Origin: G964291335 sp964291335
Lineage (GTDB): Bacteria > Chloroflexota > Dehalococcoidia > Lucifugimonadales > UBA3495
DNA: 64,000 bases
Direction of reading: 5' to 3'
Assembly (NCBI GenBank): GCA_964291335.2
Contig: OZ219748.1
Span: 2,294,001-2,358,000, forward strand
The notes beneath the pieces were generated by a model that did not search any database, was not told where the DNA came from, and saw nothing but the letters and a program-made list of their open reading frames with translations. Every line of letters starts with the position of its first letter. The first letter of the stretch is position 1. Of the stretch, positions 43,471-52,318 are shown piece by piece. A program made the translations under genes and the position numbers.

Positions 43471-44310
43471 TTATTCAGGCGTCCCCGGCCCGGGTATGCC
43501 GGAAAGCCCCAGCAGTTCCGTCAGGTTGCGGGTGGTAACCTCGGCCACTTCTTCCAGAGAAATACCCTTCAAGTCCGCCAGGCACTGGGCCACCTCTCGC
43601 ACGTGGCGCGGTTCGGTCCAGTTATGGCGGTACTTCTTGAAGGGTTGAGGGTAGGCATCCGTCTCCAGCACTATGTTTTCCAGCGGAAGGGCCCGGGCCG
43701 TGGCCTGCAATTCGGGCAGGCGGGTCAGGGGGCGCGCCAAAGAGATGAAAAAGCCGCAGTCAATCGCCGCCCGGGCCGTTGGTTCGTCCCCCTGAAAATA
43801 GTGCATTATCCCGCCAACGCTACCGGCGTCCTCTTCCCGCAGCGTGCGAAACACCGCCGGGTGGGATTCCCGGGAGTGGAAGACGATTGGCCGGTTGAGG
43901 CTGCGGGCCAGGCGAATCTGCGTCCGGAATACCTGTTCCTGTACCTGATGGTCGGGGGAGGACGGCATATAGTCCAGGCCAATTTCGCTGATGCACACTA
44001 CCCTGGGGTTTTCCCGGGCCAGGGCCTCCAGCTGGGCGTACATAGCGTCATCCACCGGTTGGTGGGCCTCCATAGGGTGAATGCCCACGCCGGCATAAAA
44101 GGGCGCATATTCTTCGGCTAACCGGACGCAGGCGCGGCTGGATTCCAGGGTGGTGCCGGCCAGAACGATAAAGCCCACGCCGGCTTCGCTGGCCCGCTGC
44201 AAAATGGCCGGTATTTCCTCCGGCCCGTACTGATCCAGGTGCGTATGGGCATCGCCGAAAAGGACGGAAGCAGACGGGATGCGAGCAGCGTGGTTGTTTC
44301 CGGTTTCCAC
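43471..44310 (-). CDS. tatD: TatD family metal-dependent hydrolase
   Basis: A 279-residue TIM barrel: F-G-D-A-H-T-H-L-D near residue 20 (HxH metal motif), G-V-G-I-H-P, S-E-I-G-L-D-Y with metal Glu, F-H-S-R-E-S-H-P, H-Y-F-Q-G, and L-E-T-D-A-Y. All metal ligands are present. TatD enzymes are 3'-5' DNases in DNA-damage response. The start is GTG behind GAGG/AGGA. An AT-rich upstream region (TATATATA and TATAAT near 44430-44450) could hold its promoter. Confidence 0.9.
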   Translation of the reverse strand: METGNNHAARIPSASVLFGDAHTHLDQYGPEEIPAILQRASEAGVGFIVLAGTTLESSRACVRLAEEYAPFYAGVGIHPMEAHQPVDDAMYAQLEALARENPRVVCISEIGLDYMPSSPDHQVQEQVFRTQIRLARSLNRPIVFHSRESHPAVFRTLREEDAGSVGGIMHYFQGDEPTARAAIDCGFFISLARPLTRLPELQATARALPLENIVLETDAYPQPFKKYRHNWTEPRHVREVAQCLADLKGISLEEVAEVTTRNLTELLGLSGIPGPGTPE

Positions 44311-44584
44311 TATCCTGTACCTCTATCTCTTCCCATAACGGGGCGCACTTTCCCGGCGGGGCGACCGGTTCTCCGCTGGGAAGGGCCGGGTTGTTGCCTC
44401 CGATTGCGCTGCCGGAAGACAGCCACTTATATATATACTACCGGTTATAATTTCCGTCAACCGGCTGCCGTCCTGGCCGGGCGTTGCCGGCGGCTATAGC
44501 TCCACCCCCGGAGCGGAAATGTTGTTCCGTTTGACATCAGGGTTCAGTCCGATAGAATGGTATGAGCGCGTCGGCATATTTCTT

Positions 44585-46129
44585 TTAAGTTTCCAGTAAC
44601 GCACTTTGTGCGTTGATTCGCCCACCCTGCCTTCGATAGCCGTAAAGTGGCAGGTCAGGCCGCTTGTCTGCCAGCAAGTCTTCAATACTCAATCCTTGAA
44701 TCACCGGATACGTTCCGCCGTCATCGCTGAATGTCGTCCGTTCTCGCTGGTTCTCCACAGTACGCATATAACGATTGAAACAGACCATGACCCCGGCAGT
44801 GGCCCCAAATCGGTCAACAGTGGTTTTGAGAGCCTTCACCGAATCGGCAGTAACATTTCCGCCTTTTACTTGAACAATGGCATATTCCGGCTTGGGTTTG
44901 CGCCCCATACGGAAAGGAAAGAACTTTAATACGCCGTCCACGCCGCCATCACTCCCTTTGGTTCCTGGTTGGTGGAACATTCCTTCGGCGCCAATAGCCC
45001 CGCAAACCCATTTCTCAAACTCAAACTTATCCCGTCTTGCTAGTGCCTCAGCTTCGGCCAGATTCACCGGCACGCCCCGGATAATCACATCATCAGTGGT
45101 AAGGTTCTCAAAGTTGCGCAGTATTCGCTCCCGCATAAGACCGACAGCAAAAGCAGATAAGTCAACGCCGATCCAACGCCGGCCCAGTTTTTCGGCAGCA
45201 TGGATCGCTGTACCGCAGCCGCAAAAAGGATCAAGCACCAATCCGTTTGGCGGGCAGGAAGCGGCAATTACTCGTTCCAGCAGGGCTAACGGCTTTTGTG
45301 TCGGGTAACCAAGCCGTTCTTTAGCCTGTGAATTGATAATAGGGATTTCCCAAAAGTCTGGTAATGCTACAGCAGTACGGTGCTCGCGATGTACCACCCG
45401 GTCATAATTTCCCGCATTAATTTGAGCAGCAGCCTTATCAGGGTCGTAAACGATGAGTTGACGAATGCCGTTTCCTACTACGTTTACGTCCCATCCCCGT
45501 TCATATTTTGCCTTTTGCGGTGCGTCGGGATTATATAGTTTATTGAAAATATGGTCGCCTTTTGACACGGCATAAGCGAATATCACATCGTGATTACGTT
45601 GAAATAATCGCGCCGCGTTTGTCCATTTTCTGTAAGCCCAAATGACTTCATTAAGATAGTTCTGTGAGCCAAAGATAGAGTCCATTACTAACTTTAGATA
45701 ATGGCTGGCCGTGGGGTCACAGTGAAGATAGATAGAACCAGTTTTCTTAAGTATCCTCCGCATAGGCAACAAACGGGTTGCCATATTAAGAAGGTAGGCA
45801 GGCAGGCTATACTGTTGCTGCCCTCCCACACCCCCGATATGTCCCTGACCAAGCTGTTGTGCTAATCGGATAATATTCGCTAGGTTACGGCTCAATGGAC
45901 GAGAGGCCAAGTCAGCCAACAGTTCATCTTCTTTTATTCCCCATGTCCAAGTGTCTTTGAACGCTGCCACGGGGCGAGTGTCTTTATCTTTCCCCCGGAA
46001 TGGAAGATTGTAGTCGCTGTTAGAGTTGAAGGGCGGGTCGAGGTAAATCAAGTCAACAGAGTTGACGGGTAGGGCCAATTCATCATTGAGGACATTCAAG
46101 CAGTCATCGCTGTAAAGGATGCGGTTCAT
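44585..46129 (-). CDS. DNA methyltransferase fused to a PD-(D/E)xK nuclease-like domain
   Basis: A 514-residue protein. The N-terminal part is a beta-class DNA methyltransferase: motif IV D-L-I-Y-L-D-P-P-F (DPPF at 31-34), G-S-I-Y-L-H-C-D-P, Y-P-T-Q-K-P-L-A-L-L, and motif I L-D-P-F-C-G-C-G-T near 300. From about residue 370 a second domain resembles Mrr-type endonucleases: K-G-S-D-G-G-V-D-G near 391 and Y-A-I-V-Q-V-K-G-G near 416, with conserved Asp and QxK. ATG 46129 has AGGAG 10 nt upstream and fits the promoter; an earlier in-frame start lies within that promoter. Methylation and cleavage in one chain suggest a type IIC/IIG-like restriction enzyme. AT-richer than neighbours. Confidence 0.85.
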   Translation of the reverse strand: MNRILYSDDCLNVLNDELALPVNSVDLIYLDPPFNSNSDYNLPFRGKDKDTRPVAAFKDTWTWGIKEDELLADLASRPLSRNLANIIRLAQQLGQGHIGGVGGQQQYSLPAYLLNMATRLLPMRRILKKTGSIYLHCDPTASHYLKLVMDSIFGSQNYLNEVIWAYRKWTNAARLFQRNHDVIFAYAVSKGDHIFNKLYNPDAPQKAKYERGWDVNVVGNGIRQLIVYDPDKAAAQINAGNYDRVVHREHRTAVALPDFWEIPIINSQAKERLGYPTQKPLALLERVIAASCPPNGLVLDPFCGCGTAIHAAEKLGRRWIGVDLSAFAVGLMRERILRNFENLTTDDVIIRGVPVNLAEAEALARRDKFEFEKWVCGAIGAEGMFHQPGTKGSDGGVDGVLKFFPFRMGRKPKPEYAIVQVKGGNVTADSVKALKTTVDRFGATAGVMVCFNRYMRTVENQRERTTFSDDGGTYPVIQGLSIEDLLADKRPDLPLYGYRRQGGRINAQSALLET

Positions 46130-46163
46130 AAGATAGTACTCCTGTTCGTGTACATGCGCTCGC

Positions 46164-46192
46164 ATATTACTATCACTAAACCCTAATTTCAA
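46164..46192 (-). promoter_or_regulatory. Sigma70-type promoter of the methyltransferase-nuclease gene
   Basis: Minus strand: TTGAAA (46192-46187), 17-bp spacer, TAATAT (46169-46164). Transcription would start near 46157, about 28 nt before the chosen ATG. It lies in the divergent gap to the P-loop protein gene, where TACAAT (46209-46214) may serve the plus strand. Confidence 0.65.
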
Positions 46193-46253
46193 ACTGTCCC
46201 GGCTGTGCTACAATTACCCTTTACCTTTGCTCACTTAAGCTGTTGCTGCGGGG

Positions 46254-47300
46254 TTGCCCTTGTCTGCGCTGCATATAGTTTCCAGCCAACCTGGCGGCGG
46301 CAAAACCTGCCTGGCCGGCGCATTGGCGCAATGGCTTGGTCGTCAGAACCGCTCGGTTGCCTATTACAAGCCCATTTCCGACGGGCCGGAAGCTGACCGG
46401 GATGTGGCTTTCATGGCTCAACTCTGCGCTGACCGGGAAACTGCGGCAGCGCCCCAGCCCCTTGACCGCCGGCTTTTGCCGCAGCTGACCGAAGAGCGGC
46501 GGCAGCAGATTAACGACGCCGTCGCTGCGCTGGAGGCTGCGGTTGATACGGCGCTGGTGGAATGGGCGCTGCCGGCTGCCGCCGGGGCCGATGAATACCC
46601 CGGCGGCGGGATGGCAGCGCTGCTGGCGGGCCGCCCCATTCTGCTGCTTTACCAATATGTCGGGGGTCGGCCCGCGGAAGATGAAGCCAGGGATGCCCTC
46701 GCCGCAGCCCAGGCCCTGGGCCCTAGCCTGTCGGCCTTGCTGGTCAACGTGGTGCGCCGACACCGGCAGCTGGAGACGGAACGGGAGTTGATTGCCGTCC
46801 TGCGAGCGGAGGGCCTGCCGGTGGCGGGCGCAATTCCCGAAGACCGCCGGCTGCTGGCCTTGACGGTGCAGCAGCTGGCCGAGCATTTGGGCGGCCGGTG
46901 GCTGTGGGAGCCGGCAGACCCGAACAAGTTGGTTGACCGGTTCCTCATCGGGGGCAATATCATGGACTCTGGCCCCAATTACTTTGGCCGCTACCCCGAC
47001 CAGGCAGTGATTACCCGGGCGGCCCGTCCGGACATTCAGCTGGCCAGCTTAATGTGCGATACCAGGTGCCTGGTGCTGACCGGCGGGGAGGAACCAACGG
47101 AATACGTTCGGGTGGAGGCCCAAAAGCGCTCGGCGGATTTGCTGCTGGTGGCGGGCAACACTCTGGATACGGCGGAGGCCCTGGCCGGGCTGCTGAACCA
47201 GGCCCACCCCTATAGCCGGCAGAAGTTGACACGGTTCGAAAACCTGGTGGAGCAGCGCCTGGACGGCGGCCTGGGCCGGCTGGTATCCGGCCAGGCTTGA
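46254..47300 (+). CDS. P-loop (BioD-like) / DRTGG domain protein, phosphotransacetylase-N-terminal type
   Basis: A 348-residue protein. The N-terminal AAA_26 (dethiobiotin-synthetase-like) domain has the P-loop Q-P-G-G-G-K-T near residues 12-18 and Y-Y-K-P-I-S-D-G. The C-terminal half is a DRTGG domain (about 215-320, G-G-N-I-M-D-S-G-P-N-Y-F). This is the N-terminal two-thirds of long phosphate acetyltransferases without the catalytic PTA domain, a common stand-alone form. A regulatory or sensing role is inferred. The start is TTG (46254 or 46260); there is no strong ribosome binding site. Confidence 0.85.
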   Translation: MPLSALHIVSSQPGGGKTCLAGALAQWLGRQNRSVAYYKPISDGPEADRDVAFMAQLCADRETAAAPQPLDRRLLPQLTEERRQQINDAVAALEAAVDTALVEWALPAAAGADEYPGGGMAALLAGRPILLLYQYVGGRPAEDEARDALAAAQALGPSLSALLVNVVRRHRQLETERELIAVLRAEGLPVAGAIPEDRRLLALTVQQLAEHLGGRWLWEPADPNKLVDRFLIGGNIMDSGPNYFGRYPDQAVITRAARPDIQLASLMCDTRCLVLTGGEEPTEYVRVEAQKRSADLLLVAGNTLDTAEALAGLLNQAHPYSRQKLTRFENLVEQRLDGGLGRLVSGQA

Positions 47301-47350
47301 AAACCGGGAACGATAGCCATTTCAGCAGCCATTTCAGCCGAAACCCCGGT

Positions 47351-48538
47351 TCAGGGCTGCGCACCGGTCAGAGGCTTGCGCGGCGGCGCCAACCGCAGCA
47401 ACCGGTCATCCCGGTCATCAGGCCGTCCCCGCCCGTCCCGGTTGCTGGTGGTGAAATAGAGGTAGCCGTCGGGGCCCATGACCACCGCCCGCAGTCGCCC
47501 GAAATCCCCGCGGAACAGTTCGTCCCGGGAAGCCACTTTCCGGTAATCGGGCGGCGCCAGGCTTACCCGCTGCAAGTGCGAACCCTTCAGGGCGGCCAGC
47601 ACCAGGCGGTTTTCCCAGGCTGCTCCCAGGCTGCCCTTGCGGTAAAAGTCGGCGCCGGCAAGGGCAATCGTGGGCGTGAAAGACAGCGTTGGGTCGGCGT
47701 ACTCCGGGCGGCCGGCTGCTCCGGTTACTGCGGGCCAGCCGTAATTCCGGCCCGGCTCCAACCGGTTTAGCTCATCATCTCGCTGGGGGCCATGCTCGGT
47801 AATGAACAGGTCTCCGGTTACCGGGTGCCAGGCAATGCCCTGGGGGTTGCGGTGTCCGTAGCTGTAGATGTAGGAACCGGCAAAGGGGTTGTCGGGCGGC
47901 ACGCCCCCCTGGTCGGTGAGCCGCAATATCTTGCCGGCCAGGGAGTTCAGGTCCTGGGACAAGTCCGGCCTGGCAGCGTCTCCGGTGGTAGCGTAGAGGT
48001 AACCGTCGGGGCCAAAACGTAGGCGGCAGCCGTCGTGGCGCGCTGCCCCGGGGATAGCGTCCAGAATTACCCGGTGATTAACGCCCGCCCCCCTTTGGTC
48101 GGTAAGGCGGGCAATCCGGTTGAATAACTGACGATCACTACCCCGGTAGGTATAGCAAACGTACAGATAGCCGTTGTCGGCGAAGTTCGGGTGCAAGGCA
48201 ATGCCCATTAACCCGGCCTCGGAAACGTGGGCCACCGCCAGGGCAGCATAGGGCGCCGGCTGCAACCGCCCTTTGCTGACGACTCTTATGCGGCCCGGCC
48301 GCTCGGTAATCAGTATGCGCCCGTCGGGAGTAAAAGCCAGATCCCAGGGAACTTCCAGCCCCTCCGCCACCGTTTCTACGGAAACTTCATCCCAGGCCGG
48401 CAGCGCTGCACTGCTGACCTGGTCTGAGGGGGTAGTCCGGCTGGGCGCGCTGACCGACAGCTGACATGCCAGCGCTGCCAGCAGCAGCGACAGAGCCAGC
48501 AGTTTAAGCAAGGGGCGCCGGGGCGCAAGATTAAGCAA
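47351..48538 (-). CDS. PQQ-dependent sugar dehydrogenase, lipoprotein
   Basis: A 395-residue secreted lipoprotein. Signal peptide ends in L-L-A-A-L-A-C with Cys25. The six-bladed GSDH/SGL beta-propeller follows: G-L-E-V-P-W-D-L-A-F-T-P-D-G-R near residue 60, I-A-L-H-P-N-F, H-D-G-C-R-L-R-F-G-P-D-G-Y-L-Y, G-H-R-N-P-Q-G-I-A-W-H-P, E-H-G-P-Q-R-D-D-E-L-N, G-P-D-G-Y-L-Y-F-T-T-S-N. The family oxidises aldoses using PQQ. The start is TTG 48538 with CGGAG five bases upstream. It faces the P-loop gene convergently. Confidence 0.92.
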   Translation of the reverse strand: MLNLAPRRPLLKLLALSLLLAALACQLSVSAPSRTTPSDQVSSAALPAWDEVSVETVAEGLEVPWDLAFTPDGRILITERPGRIRVVSKGRLQPAPYAALAVAHVSEAGLMGIALHPNFADNGYLYVCYTYRGSDRQLFNRIARLTDQRGAGVNHRVILDAIPGAARHDGCRLRFGPDGYLYATTGDAARPDLSQDLNSLAGKILRLTDQGGVPPDNPFAGSYIYSYGHRNPQGIAWHPVTGDLFITEHGPQRDDELNRLEPGRNYGWPAVTGAAGRPEYADPTLSFTPTIALAGADFYRKGSLGAAWENRLVLAALKGSHLQRVSLAPPDYRKVASRDELFRGDFGRLRAVVMGPDGYLYFTTSNRDGRGRPDDRDDRLLRLAPPRKPLTGAQP

Positions 48539-48765
48539 TGGAACTCCGTTTCTTCCTGCGGCAGCGGCCAATTCGGCGTCAAAGAAGGCGTCAGCCCTGG
48601 TTAAGCAGCCTGACGGCAGCGCCGGCGCCGGTCTGACCCGGGGTCAAGCGCCGGGGCAGACGCCGAACAAATGACATATAATCAGGGGCGGCCATGATTT
48701 TCCACTACTATTTTGCCTGCTGAAGTCAGCGCATTCAAGCCGTCCATAATTGAGGAGCGCCAGCT

Positions 48766-49776
48766 ATGACCGAAACACCCATGCCTCGGGTATATCTAAT
48801 CGGCACCGGCGGCAGCATCTCCTTCATTGGCGACCACCGAACCGATTTCATCAACTACAGCTACCGCAGCCGACACCTGACTGTTGAGCAAATGCTGGCC
48901 CGCATACCCGAGGCGCAGCAGATTGCCGAGGTGCTGCCCGAGCAGTTGGTGAACGTGGGCAGCGCCAGCATTGCGCCATCCCACTGGTTGGCCCTGGCCC
49001 GCCGGGTTAACGAAATCTTCAGCCAGGACCCGGCGGCGGCCGGCATCGCCATTACCCACGGCACCGCTACCCTGGAAGAAACGGCCTATTTTCTGAACCT
49101 GACGGTTAATGACCGCCGACCGGTAGCGCTTACCGGGGCCATGCGGCCGCCCACCGGCCTGGGCACCGATGCCGACATTAACCTGCTGGACTGCATTCGG
49201 GTAGCGGCGGCGGCGGCGGCGGCTGACCGGGGCGTTTTGACCGTGTTGAACAACGAAATTCAAGGGGCCCGGGACGTAACCAAGAGCAATAGTTACCGGC
49301 TGGAAACCTTCCGCTCCGGAGAGTTGGGCTGTCTGGGCTATGCCGACTCGGATGAGCAGGTAGTTTTTTACCGCAGCCCGGGCCGCCGGCATACCTGGCA
49401 GTCCGAGTTTGACCTGTCGGGCATCAACGCCCTGCCCCGGGTGGATATTGCCTATGCTTATGCCGGCGCCGATGGCCTGGTGGTAGATGCTTTAGCCGAG
49501 GCTGGCGCGGCGGGAATTGTGGCAGCCGGCCTGGGCGGCGGCGCTTCCTCTCCCGATTTTATGCTGGCCCTGAAAAACGCCCGGAGCAAGGGCATTCCGG
49601 TGGTGGTGGCCACCCAGACCGGCAACGGCCGCGTGGTGCGCACCCGGCGCTTTATTGAAGACCGCTATATTGCCGCGGACAACCTGACGCCCAAGAAAGC
49701 CCGCATCCTGCTGATGCTGGCCCTGACTCAAACCGATGACCCCGGGGAAATCCAACGGATGATGACGGAGTATTAG
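48766..49776 (+). CDS. Asparaginase-family protein with substituted active site
   Basis: A 336-residue type I/II asparaginase fold. Compared with E. coli AnsB numbering: the nucleophile Thr12 is Ser17 here (G-T-G-G-S-I-S), Thr89 is kept (Thr100), Asp90 is replaced by Ala101 (T-H-G-T-A-T-L-E-E-T-A-Y), and Lys162 is kept (Lys173 in R-D-V-T-K). The family uses a Thr-Lys-Asp triad and Asp90 to hold the substrate amino group. The changes suggest another amide substrate, or reduced activity. No signal peptide is seen, so it is cytoplasmic. GAGGAG precedes the ATG and a TATAAT lies at 48677-48682. Confidence 0.85.
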   Translation: MTETPMPRVYLIGTGGSISFIGDHRTDFINYSYRSRHLTVEQMLARIPEAQQIAEVLPEQLVNVGSASIAPSHWLALARRVNEIFSQDPAAAGIAITHGTATLEETAYFLNLTVNDRRPVALTGAMRPPTGLGTDADINLLDCIRVAAAAAAADRGVLTVLNNEIQGARDVTKSNSYRLETFRSGELGCLGYADSDEQVVFYRSPGRRHTWQSEFDLSGINALPRVDIAYAYAGADGLVVDALAEAGAAGIVAAGLGGGASSPDFMLALKNARSKGIPVVVATQTGNGRVVRTRRFIEDRYIAADNLTPKKARILLMLALTQTDDPGEIQRMMTEY

Positions 49777-50010
49777 CAGAACGCAAACCGCTGCCGGACC
49801 CCGGCGGCCCGGCAGCGGTTTGCCGGCGGGGGGTGATTGCAAAACTTACCGCCAGGGCCGAAAATAATTATTGTTGTACCCTTGCCCAGGCATACCGGGC
49901 CGTCTGGACGGGGCCGCCCTGGTAATTCAGCCAACCCTGCCGGCGTGCGCTTTAGCTCGCCGCCTTCAAGAGTTCTTCATAATTGGCGGCTAAACTGGCA
50001 GCGGCGGAGA

Positions 50011-50191
50011 GTTTCAACCCGAAGCAGCCCTGCCAGGGCAAAGGCAGCGTTTGCGCCAGCAGCCGGGGGTTGGCAATGTCGGGTTTCAACCCGAAGCAGC
50101 CCTGCCAGGGCAAAGGCAGCGTTTGCGCCAGCAGCCGGGGGTTGGCAATGTCGGGTTTCAACCCGAAGCAGCCCTGCCAGGGCAAAGGCAG
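50011..50191. repeat. 72-bp tandem repeat, 2.5 copies
   Basis: Units start at 50011, 50083 and 50155 with a period of exactly 72 bp. The third copy is cut after about 37 bp. Each contains GGGTTTCAACCC-like and GCCCTG-C-CAGGGC inverted repeats. Both strands stay open through the array because the period is a multiple of three, but neither frame has a supported start. It lies in the 425-bp region between the asparaginase and a membrane protein (49777-50201), which holds nothing else. Confidence 0.85.
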
Positions 50192-50201
50192 GGCGCTAAT
50201 T

Positions 50202-50741
50202 ATGACGCTGGCAAGGAGCAAGCCGTTGACCGCTGGCCTTACTGCCGGAGCTGTGGCCGCCGTGGTGGCGGTTCTGGTTTCGCTGCCGTTGCGTTCTCCC
50301 AGCGACGCGTTATTCAACAGCGCATCGGTGGCTCTGGCCGCCTTGCTGGCCGGAGCCGTCGCCGGCCTGCTCCGTACGCTGACCCGGCAGCGTCCGTCCG
50401 GTGGCCGGTATTTCCTGGCTCTCTGGACGGCCCTGTTCGTCCCGGCGGCGGTTCTGCTGATTCTGGCCGGGCAGTCGCAGCTGGATCATTTCATCGGGTT
50501 CGCCGCGCCCTTGTCGGTCATCATCTTTCTGGTTACCGCCTCTTTGACGCTGTTGATACCCCGGTGGCTGCCCCGGCTTCAATGGTGGGGAGCGGCCCTT
50601 GCCGTGGCGGCCGCCATAGGCCTGGGCCTCGGTTTGGCAGAACAGGGAGACCAGGAAAGCGGCGAGCTGCGCCTGCCGCCGCCAGCGTCGCGGCTGGTTC
50701 CCGGGCCGCTGCCGCCGGGAACCGCCGGCCCCCTGCCCTGA
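50202..50741 (+). CDS. Hypothetical membrane protein
   Basis: A 179-residue protein with five hydrophobic segments (about 10-30, 40-60, 75-95, 100-120, 127-145) and a Pro-rich tail. No family recognised. The ATG at 50202 is just after the 72-bp repeat array; using an upstream start would include the repeats, which is unlikely. There is no clear ribosome binding site. The YceI gene follows after 46 bp. Confidence 0.6.
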   Translation: MTLARSKPLTAGLTAGAVAAVVAVLVSLPLRSPSDALFNSASVALAALLAGAVAGLLRTLTRQRPSGGRYFLALWTALFVPAAVLLILAGQSQLDHFIGFAAPLSVIIFLVTASLTLLIPRWLPRLQWWGAALAVAAAIGLGLGLAEQGDQESGELRLPPPASRLVPGPLPPGTAGPLP

Positions 50742-50787
50742 ACCGGGCGAAGCTGCCGTCAGGCGATTTATTCTTAAGGGAGCGTTT

Positions 50788-51525
50788 ATGCCTCTGTCCA
50801 CCTTCTTCAATGCAGACCGAAGCCGGGGCTGCCGCCGGGTCGGAGCAAGCCTGGCTTTGCCGCTGCTCTTAATGCTGGCAGCGTTGGCTTGCAGCAGCGC
50901 CGCGCCGACGGCAGCGCCGGCTCCGACCAGCGTGGCTGCCGACCCGACGGACGCTGCGCCGCCCGAACCGGCGCCGGCGTCAATGGACGGTAAGGGCATG
51001 GCCTACGTGGTTGGCGCCGGCTCGGAAGCCACTTTCACCGTAAACGAGAAGCTGGCCTGGCTGGACCTGCCCAACGACGCCGTTATGCGCACCACCGGCC
51101 TGTCGGGTATGCTTTACCTGGACGGACAGCCTTCGGTGGTGGAGCTTGACCTGCATTCTATGACCAGCGACAGCGACCGGCGGGACCGCTATGTCCGCCA
51201 GCGAATGTTTCCCGACCACCCGACGGCGGTTTTCACCGTAATCGACTTGGGCGAATTGCCCGACCCCGTTCCGGTGGGCGAGGTGATTGCCCGGGAAGTG
51301 CCGGGTGAGCTTGCTATCGGGGGCGTAACCAGGCCGATAACGTTTGCGGTAGAAGCCCGGCTGGATTCGGCAGAACTGTTCGTTCTGGGCCGTACTGCCT
51401 TTACCTGGCAGGAACTGGACATCCCGCCGCCGAATATTCCGGGGCGAATTCAGGTTAAAGACGAGGTGCGGGTAGAAGTGCTCCTGGCGGCCCGTCCGGA
51501 GGACGCAGGGGACGGCGGCCCGTAG
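50788..51525 (+). CDS. YceI family lipoprotein
   Basis: A 245-residue lipoprotein: signal peptide with lipobox L-A-A-L-A-C (Cys35), Ala/Pro/Thr-rich spacer to about 70, then a YceI lipocalin-like barrel (S-E-A-T-F-T-V-N-E-K, S-V-V-E-L-D-L-H-S-M-T-S-D, R-R-D-R-Y-V-R-Q-R-M-F, G-E-L-A-I-G-G-V-T-R-P-I-T-F). YceI proteins bind polyisoprenoids or other lipids outside the cytoplasmic membrane. GGGAG lies before the ATG. It is upstream of the two-component/export operon. Confidence 0.9.
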   Translation: MPLSTFFNADRSRGCRRVGASLALPLLLMLAALACSSAAPTAAPAPTSVAADPTDAAPPEPAPASMDGKGMAYVVGAGSEATFTVNEKLAWLDLPNDAVMRTTGLSGMLYLDGQPSVVELDLHSMTSDSDRRDRYVRQRMFPDHPTAVFTVIDLGELPDPVPVGEVIAREVPGELAIGGVTRPITFAVEARLDSAELFVLGRTAFTWQELDIPPPNIPGRIQVKDEVRVEVLLAARPEDAGDGGP

Positions 51526-51634
51526 CCGGCGCCGGGCATCGCTGCTGGGCAAGCTGCTGTGCGGCCCAACCTTTCCGGGGACGCCGGGCTTTACTCATCA
51601 TCGCCCAGGCAGGGGCAGAGGAGGGCTGGCTGAA

Positions 51635-52318
51635 TTGCCTAACCGGGTGCTGATTGTCGAGGATGATCCCCACACTGTAGAGTTGGCGCGCCTGTATCTG
51701 GCCCACGACGGGCACCAGGTGCTTTCCGCCGCCGATGGCCGGGAAGGGCTTCGGCTGGCCCGGGAAACGGCCCCCGACCTGGTGGTGCTGGACTGGATGC
51801 TGCCCGGTATGGATGGCCTGGAGGTGTGCCGCCTCCTGCGCGCTGAATCGGACGTGCCAATAGTGATGCTGACGGCCCGGGTGGAGGAAGACGACCGCCT
51901 TTCCGGGCTGGATTCCGGCGCCGATGACTATGTGACCAAGCCCTTCAGTCCCAAAGAACTGGCCGCCCGGGTCCGGGCGGTGCTGCGCCGCGCGGGACGG
52001 GAGGATTCCGGCGGCGGCGAACTGGCCTACGGGCCGATACGGGCAAGCCTGCGGGAGCGTACGGTGCGCGCCGGCGATGCGGCAGTGGCGCTTACGCCCA
52101 CCGAGTTTCGCATCCTGACGCTGCTGCTGCGGGAGCCGGGCCGGGCCTTCAGCCGGGAGCAGATTATTGAGCGGGCCCTGGGTTATGATTTTGAGGGCTT
52201 CGACCGCACGGTGGATGCCCATATTTCCAGTCTGCGCCGCAAGCTGGAGGCGCCCCTGGGCAAGGTTCGCTATATCCATACGGTTTACGGAATGGGCTAC
52301 AAACTTGGCGCTGCCTAG
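51635..52318 (+). CDS. OmpR/PhoB-type response regulator
   Basis: A 227-residue regulator. Receiver domain (1-118): acidic pair Asp10/Asp11, phosphoacceptor Asp53 in V-V-L-D-W-M-L-P-G-M-D-G, and Lys in D-D-Y-V-T-K-P-F. C-terminal winged helix (about 128-226): L-T-P-T-E-F-R-I-L-T-L-L and H-I-S-S-L-R-R-K-L. The start is TTG with GGAGG 11 nt upstream. It overlaps the kinase start by 14 nt and probably controls the exporter genes behind it. Confidence 0.95.
   Translation: MPNRVLIVEDDPHTVELARLYLAHDGHQVLSAADGREGLRLARETAPDLVVLDWMLPGMDGLEVCRLLRAESDVPIVMLTARVEEDDRLSGLDSGADDYVTKPFSPKELAARVRAVLRRAGREDSGGGELAYGPIRASLRERTVRAGDAAVALTPTEFRILTLLLREPGRAFSREQIIERALGYDFEGFDRTVDAHISSLRRKLEAPLGKVRYIHTVYGMGYKLGAA

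Noticed and set aside
49201..49230. GCG triplet run in the asparaginase gene as a contingency repeat
   Set aside because: It encodes an in-frame alanine run; triplet slippage would not switch the frame and the run is short.
50011..50191. 72-bp repeats as a CRISPR array
   Set aside because: The units are directly adjacent with no unique spacers, the unit is too long, and no cas gene is nearby.
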